NCBI GenBank assembly: GCA_026874595.1
Contig: JAPPUL010000087.1
Location: 42,480 to 106,479, forward strand
DNA: 64,000 bases
DNA from: Sipunculus nudus
Lineage: Eukaryota > Annelida > Sipuncula > Golfingiida > Sipunculidae
Direction of reading: 5' to 3'
The first letter of the stretch is position 1. Every line of letters starts with the position of its first letter. A program made the translations under genes and the position numbers. Shown one piece after another: positions 62,028-64,000 of this stretch. The notes beneath the pieces were generated by a model. It had not been told where the DNA came from. It did not search any database and was given only the letters and a program-made list of their open reading frames with translations.

Positions 62028-64000
62028 ATGCCAAAACGCACTGATATTAAATCTATACTAATAATAGGGGCTGGTCCTATTGTGATAGGACAAGCGTGTG
62101 AATTTGATTATTCAGGTTCACAAGCTTGTAAGGCTCTTCGTGAGGAAGGTTATCGGGTCGTACTTATAAATTCAAATCCCGCAACCATAATGACAGATCC
62201 TAATATGGCGGATGCAACCTACATAGAACCAATTAATAAAGAGATTATAGAAAAAGTGATTGCAAAAGAAAGACCAGATGCCCTACTACCAACATTAGGC
62301 GGCCAAACAGCTCTAAACAACGCTTTAGAACTTGCTAAAAGCAAAGTACTTGAAAAGTATAACGTGGAAATGATAGGCGTAAATATAGACTCAATTGAGA
62401 AAGCCGAAGATAGAAACAAATTTAAAAGCCAAATGACAAAAATAGGCATCCCAACTCCTAAAAGCTCAACTGCAAAGAGCTTAGATGAAGGTTTTAGAAT
62501 ATCAAAGGAAATAGGCTATCCGCTGGTGATAAGACCGTCTTTCACACTGGGCGGAACAGGAGGCAGTATAGCATATAACAAAGAGGAGTTTGCACTACTT
62601 GCCAAACGAGGTCTTTACGAAAGTCCGGTAAGTGAGATATTGATTGAGGAGTCAGTTGTTGGATGGAAGGAATATGAGCTTGAGGTAATGCGAGACAAAG
62701 CAGACAATGTGGTAATAATCTGTTCTATAGAGAACTTTGATGCTATGGGCATCCATACTGGTGATAGTATAACGGTTGCCCCACAACAAACCTTGTCTGA
62801 CAAAGAGTATCAAAAGCTAAGAAACTATAGCATAAAAATCATAAGGGCAATAGGCGTTGATACTGGGGGTTCTAATATACAATTTGCCATAAATCCAAAA
62901 GATGGCAGAGTAATAGTCATTGAGATGAACCCTCGTGTTTCAAGGTCAAGTGCACTTGCCTCAAAAGCAACAGGTTTTCCTATTGCTAAAATAGCCGCCA
63001 AACTCGCTGTTGGATATACTCTCGACGAACTTTATAATGACATAACAAAAAAAACGAAAGCAGCATTTGAGCCAACTCTAGATTACTGCGTTGTTAAAAT
63101 ACCAAGATGGTCATTCGAAAAGTTTCCAAATGCAAGTAATAAGTTATCAATACAAATGAAGTCTGTTGGCGAGGTTATGGCAATTGGCCGTACTTTTAAA
63201 GAAAGTTTTCAAAAGGCTATTCGCTCACTTGAAAATGGTAAAAGCGGGTTTGTAAATAAGCTTTTTGATAAACTTAAGGACTATAGCGAGGATGAGAAAA
63301 AGAGTTTGCGGGAGGAGCTTATCCCATTACTTAGCTTTGCAGACCCAGATAGAATATTTTATATAAAGGACGCATTTGGAATAGGTTTTAGTAAAGAAGA
63401 GATATATGAGTATAGTAAGATAGATTTATGGTTTTTGAATCAGCTTAAGGGACTTGATGAGTTTGAGACAAAGCTTTATAAACCGCTTTTTAATTATACA
63501 AAAGAGTTAATGCGTGAGGCAAAACGAAAAGGCTTTTCCGACAAACAAATCTCAGATTATACAAACTCAAGTGAGAAGGAGGTTCGGAAGTATCGAAAAG
63601 AGCTTGGAATAATACCTACCTATAAGGTAGTAGACACCTGCGCAGGCGAGTTTGAATCATATACTCCATACTTTTATTCATGCTACGAAGAAGAGGATGA
63701 ATACTTAAATACAAAGATAGCAGATAAAAAGGTTTTGATAATAGGAAGTGGCCCAAACCGAATAGGACAAGGAGTTGAGTTTGACTATCTTTGTGTGCAA
63801 GCATCCTATGCCTTAAGAGAGGCAGGTTATGGCAGTATAATGGTAAACTCAAATCCCGAAACCGTATCAACCGACTACGACACCTCAGACACATTATATT
63901 TTGAACCCCTAACCACAGAAGACATTTTAAATATATACGAAAGAGAAAAGCCACAAGGAGTAATAGTCCAGCTTGGCGGTCAAACACCTTTAAACTTATC
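62028..64000 (+). CDS. carB: Carbamoyl-phosphate synthase large subunit, N-terminal two thirds (runs off the window)
   Basis: Makes carbamoyl phosphate for pyrimidines and arginine from ammonia passed on by CarA. The ATG at 62028 follows AAGGGAAAG. 657 residues are visible: [21 protein letters not shown], then [13 protein letters not shown] (first ATP-grasp), [22 protein letters not shown], then the start of the second half with [20 protein letters not shown] and [13 protein letters not shown]. No frameshift is seen. In the first motif Ile-Val replaces Ile-Ile, which is harmless. carA is not in the window. Confidence 0.96.
   Translation, partial: MPKRTDIKSILIIGAGPIVIGQACEFDYSGSQACKALREEGYRVVLINSNPATIMTDPNMADATYIEPINKEIIEKVIAKERPDALLPTLGGQTALNNALELAKSKVLEKYNVEMIGVNIDSIEKAEDRNKFKSQMTKIGIPTPKSSTAKSLDEGFRISKEIGYPLVIRPSFTLGGTGGSIAYNKEEFALLAKRGLYESPVSEILIEESVVGWKEYELEVMRDKADNVVIICSIENFDAMGIHTGDSITVAPQQTLSDKEYQKLRNYSIKIIRAIGVDTGGSNIQFAINPKDGRVIVIEMNPRVSRSSALASKATGFPIAKIAAKLAVGYTLDELYNDITKKTKAAFEPTLDYCVVKIPRWSFEKFPNASNKLSIQMKSVGEVMAIGRTFKESFQKAIRSLENGKSGFVNKLFDKLKDYSEDEKKSLREELIPLLSFADPDRIFYIKDAFGIGFSKEEIYEYSKIDLWFLNQLKGLDEFETKLYKPLFNYTKELMREAKRKGFSDKQISDYTNSSEKEVRKYRKELGIIPTYKVVDTCAGEFESYTPYFYSCYEEEDEYLNTKIADKKVLIIGSGPNRIGQGVEFDYLCVQASYALREAGYGSIMVNSNPETVSTDYDTSDTLYFEPLTTEDILNIYEREKPQGVIVQLGGQTPLNL

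Overview
The window is AT-rich chromosomal DNA from a bacterium with two membranes. It encodes a predicted outer-membrane barrel, lipoproteins and a membrane-anchored multihaem cytochrome, and it carries the chemotaxis genes cheW and a CheX-type fusion. Strand asymmetry is very strong. Genes on the purine-rich strand use ATA for Ile and are G/A-rich, while genes on the other strand use ATT/ATC and are C/T-rich. This asymmetry, CheX and a double cNMP-domain/TPR protein recall spirochaetes, but I cannot place the organism firmly. Many genes start with TTG or GTG.

Layout. 1-7450 (minus strand): a cobalamin/cobalt operon read from a good promoter through a probable cobalamin riboswitch into an outer-membrane protein, the cobalt importer CbiMN-CbiQ-CbiO, cobaltochelatase CbiK and methyltransferase CbiL; a WecG-like glycosyltransferase and mtnA follow. 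7.5-14 kb: a small protein, a glycosyltransferase-methyltransferase fusion, a membrane-anchored repeat protein, aroB, a Xer-type recombinase and ribBA. 14.3-25.5 kb (plus strand): tRNA-Thr, tRNA-Trp, secE, nusG, rplK, rplA, rplJ, rplL, rpoB, rpoC. 25.5-45 kb (mostly minus): cheW, a K+-dependent pyrophosphatase, a cNMP-binding protein, a class V aminotransferase, a C-terminal processing protease, an HDAC-family hydrolase, aroQ-efp-accB-accC, a TPR lipoprotein, a phosphatase, a TauE/SafE transporter with its small membrane partner, a radical SAM protein and leuA. 45.2-54.9 kb: six neighbouring genes (cheX-REC-pilZ, glnE, mnmA, a pentahaem cytochrome c, a lipoprotein, an arsS-like gene), all interrupted by frameshifts. 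55-59.7 kb: a sulfate-assimilation operon (cysH, cysD and a cysN-sulfite reductase fusion) with different base composition. 60.6-64 kb: cinA and the start of carB.

Most notable points: (1) every frameshift I traced, in rpoB and in the 45-55 kb block, is one extra base in a short homopolymer, and removing it restores family motifs; (2) CysN is fused to a sirohaem sulfite reductase in one 1019-residue protein; (3) the biotin carrier AccB has Asn where the biotinylated Lys should be; (4) 24 copies of a 16-bp repeat carrying a Shine-Dalgarno-like core sit directly before a membrane-protein gene; (5) the cobalamin riboswitch controls a non-BtuB-like outer-membrane protein with cobalt uptake genes.
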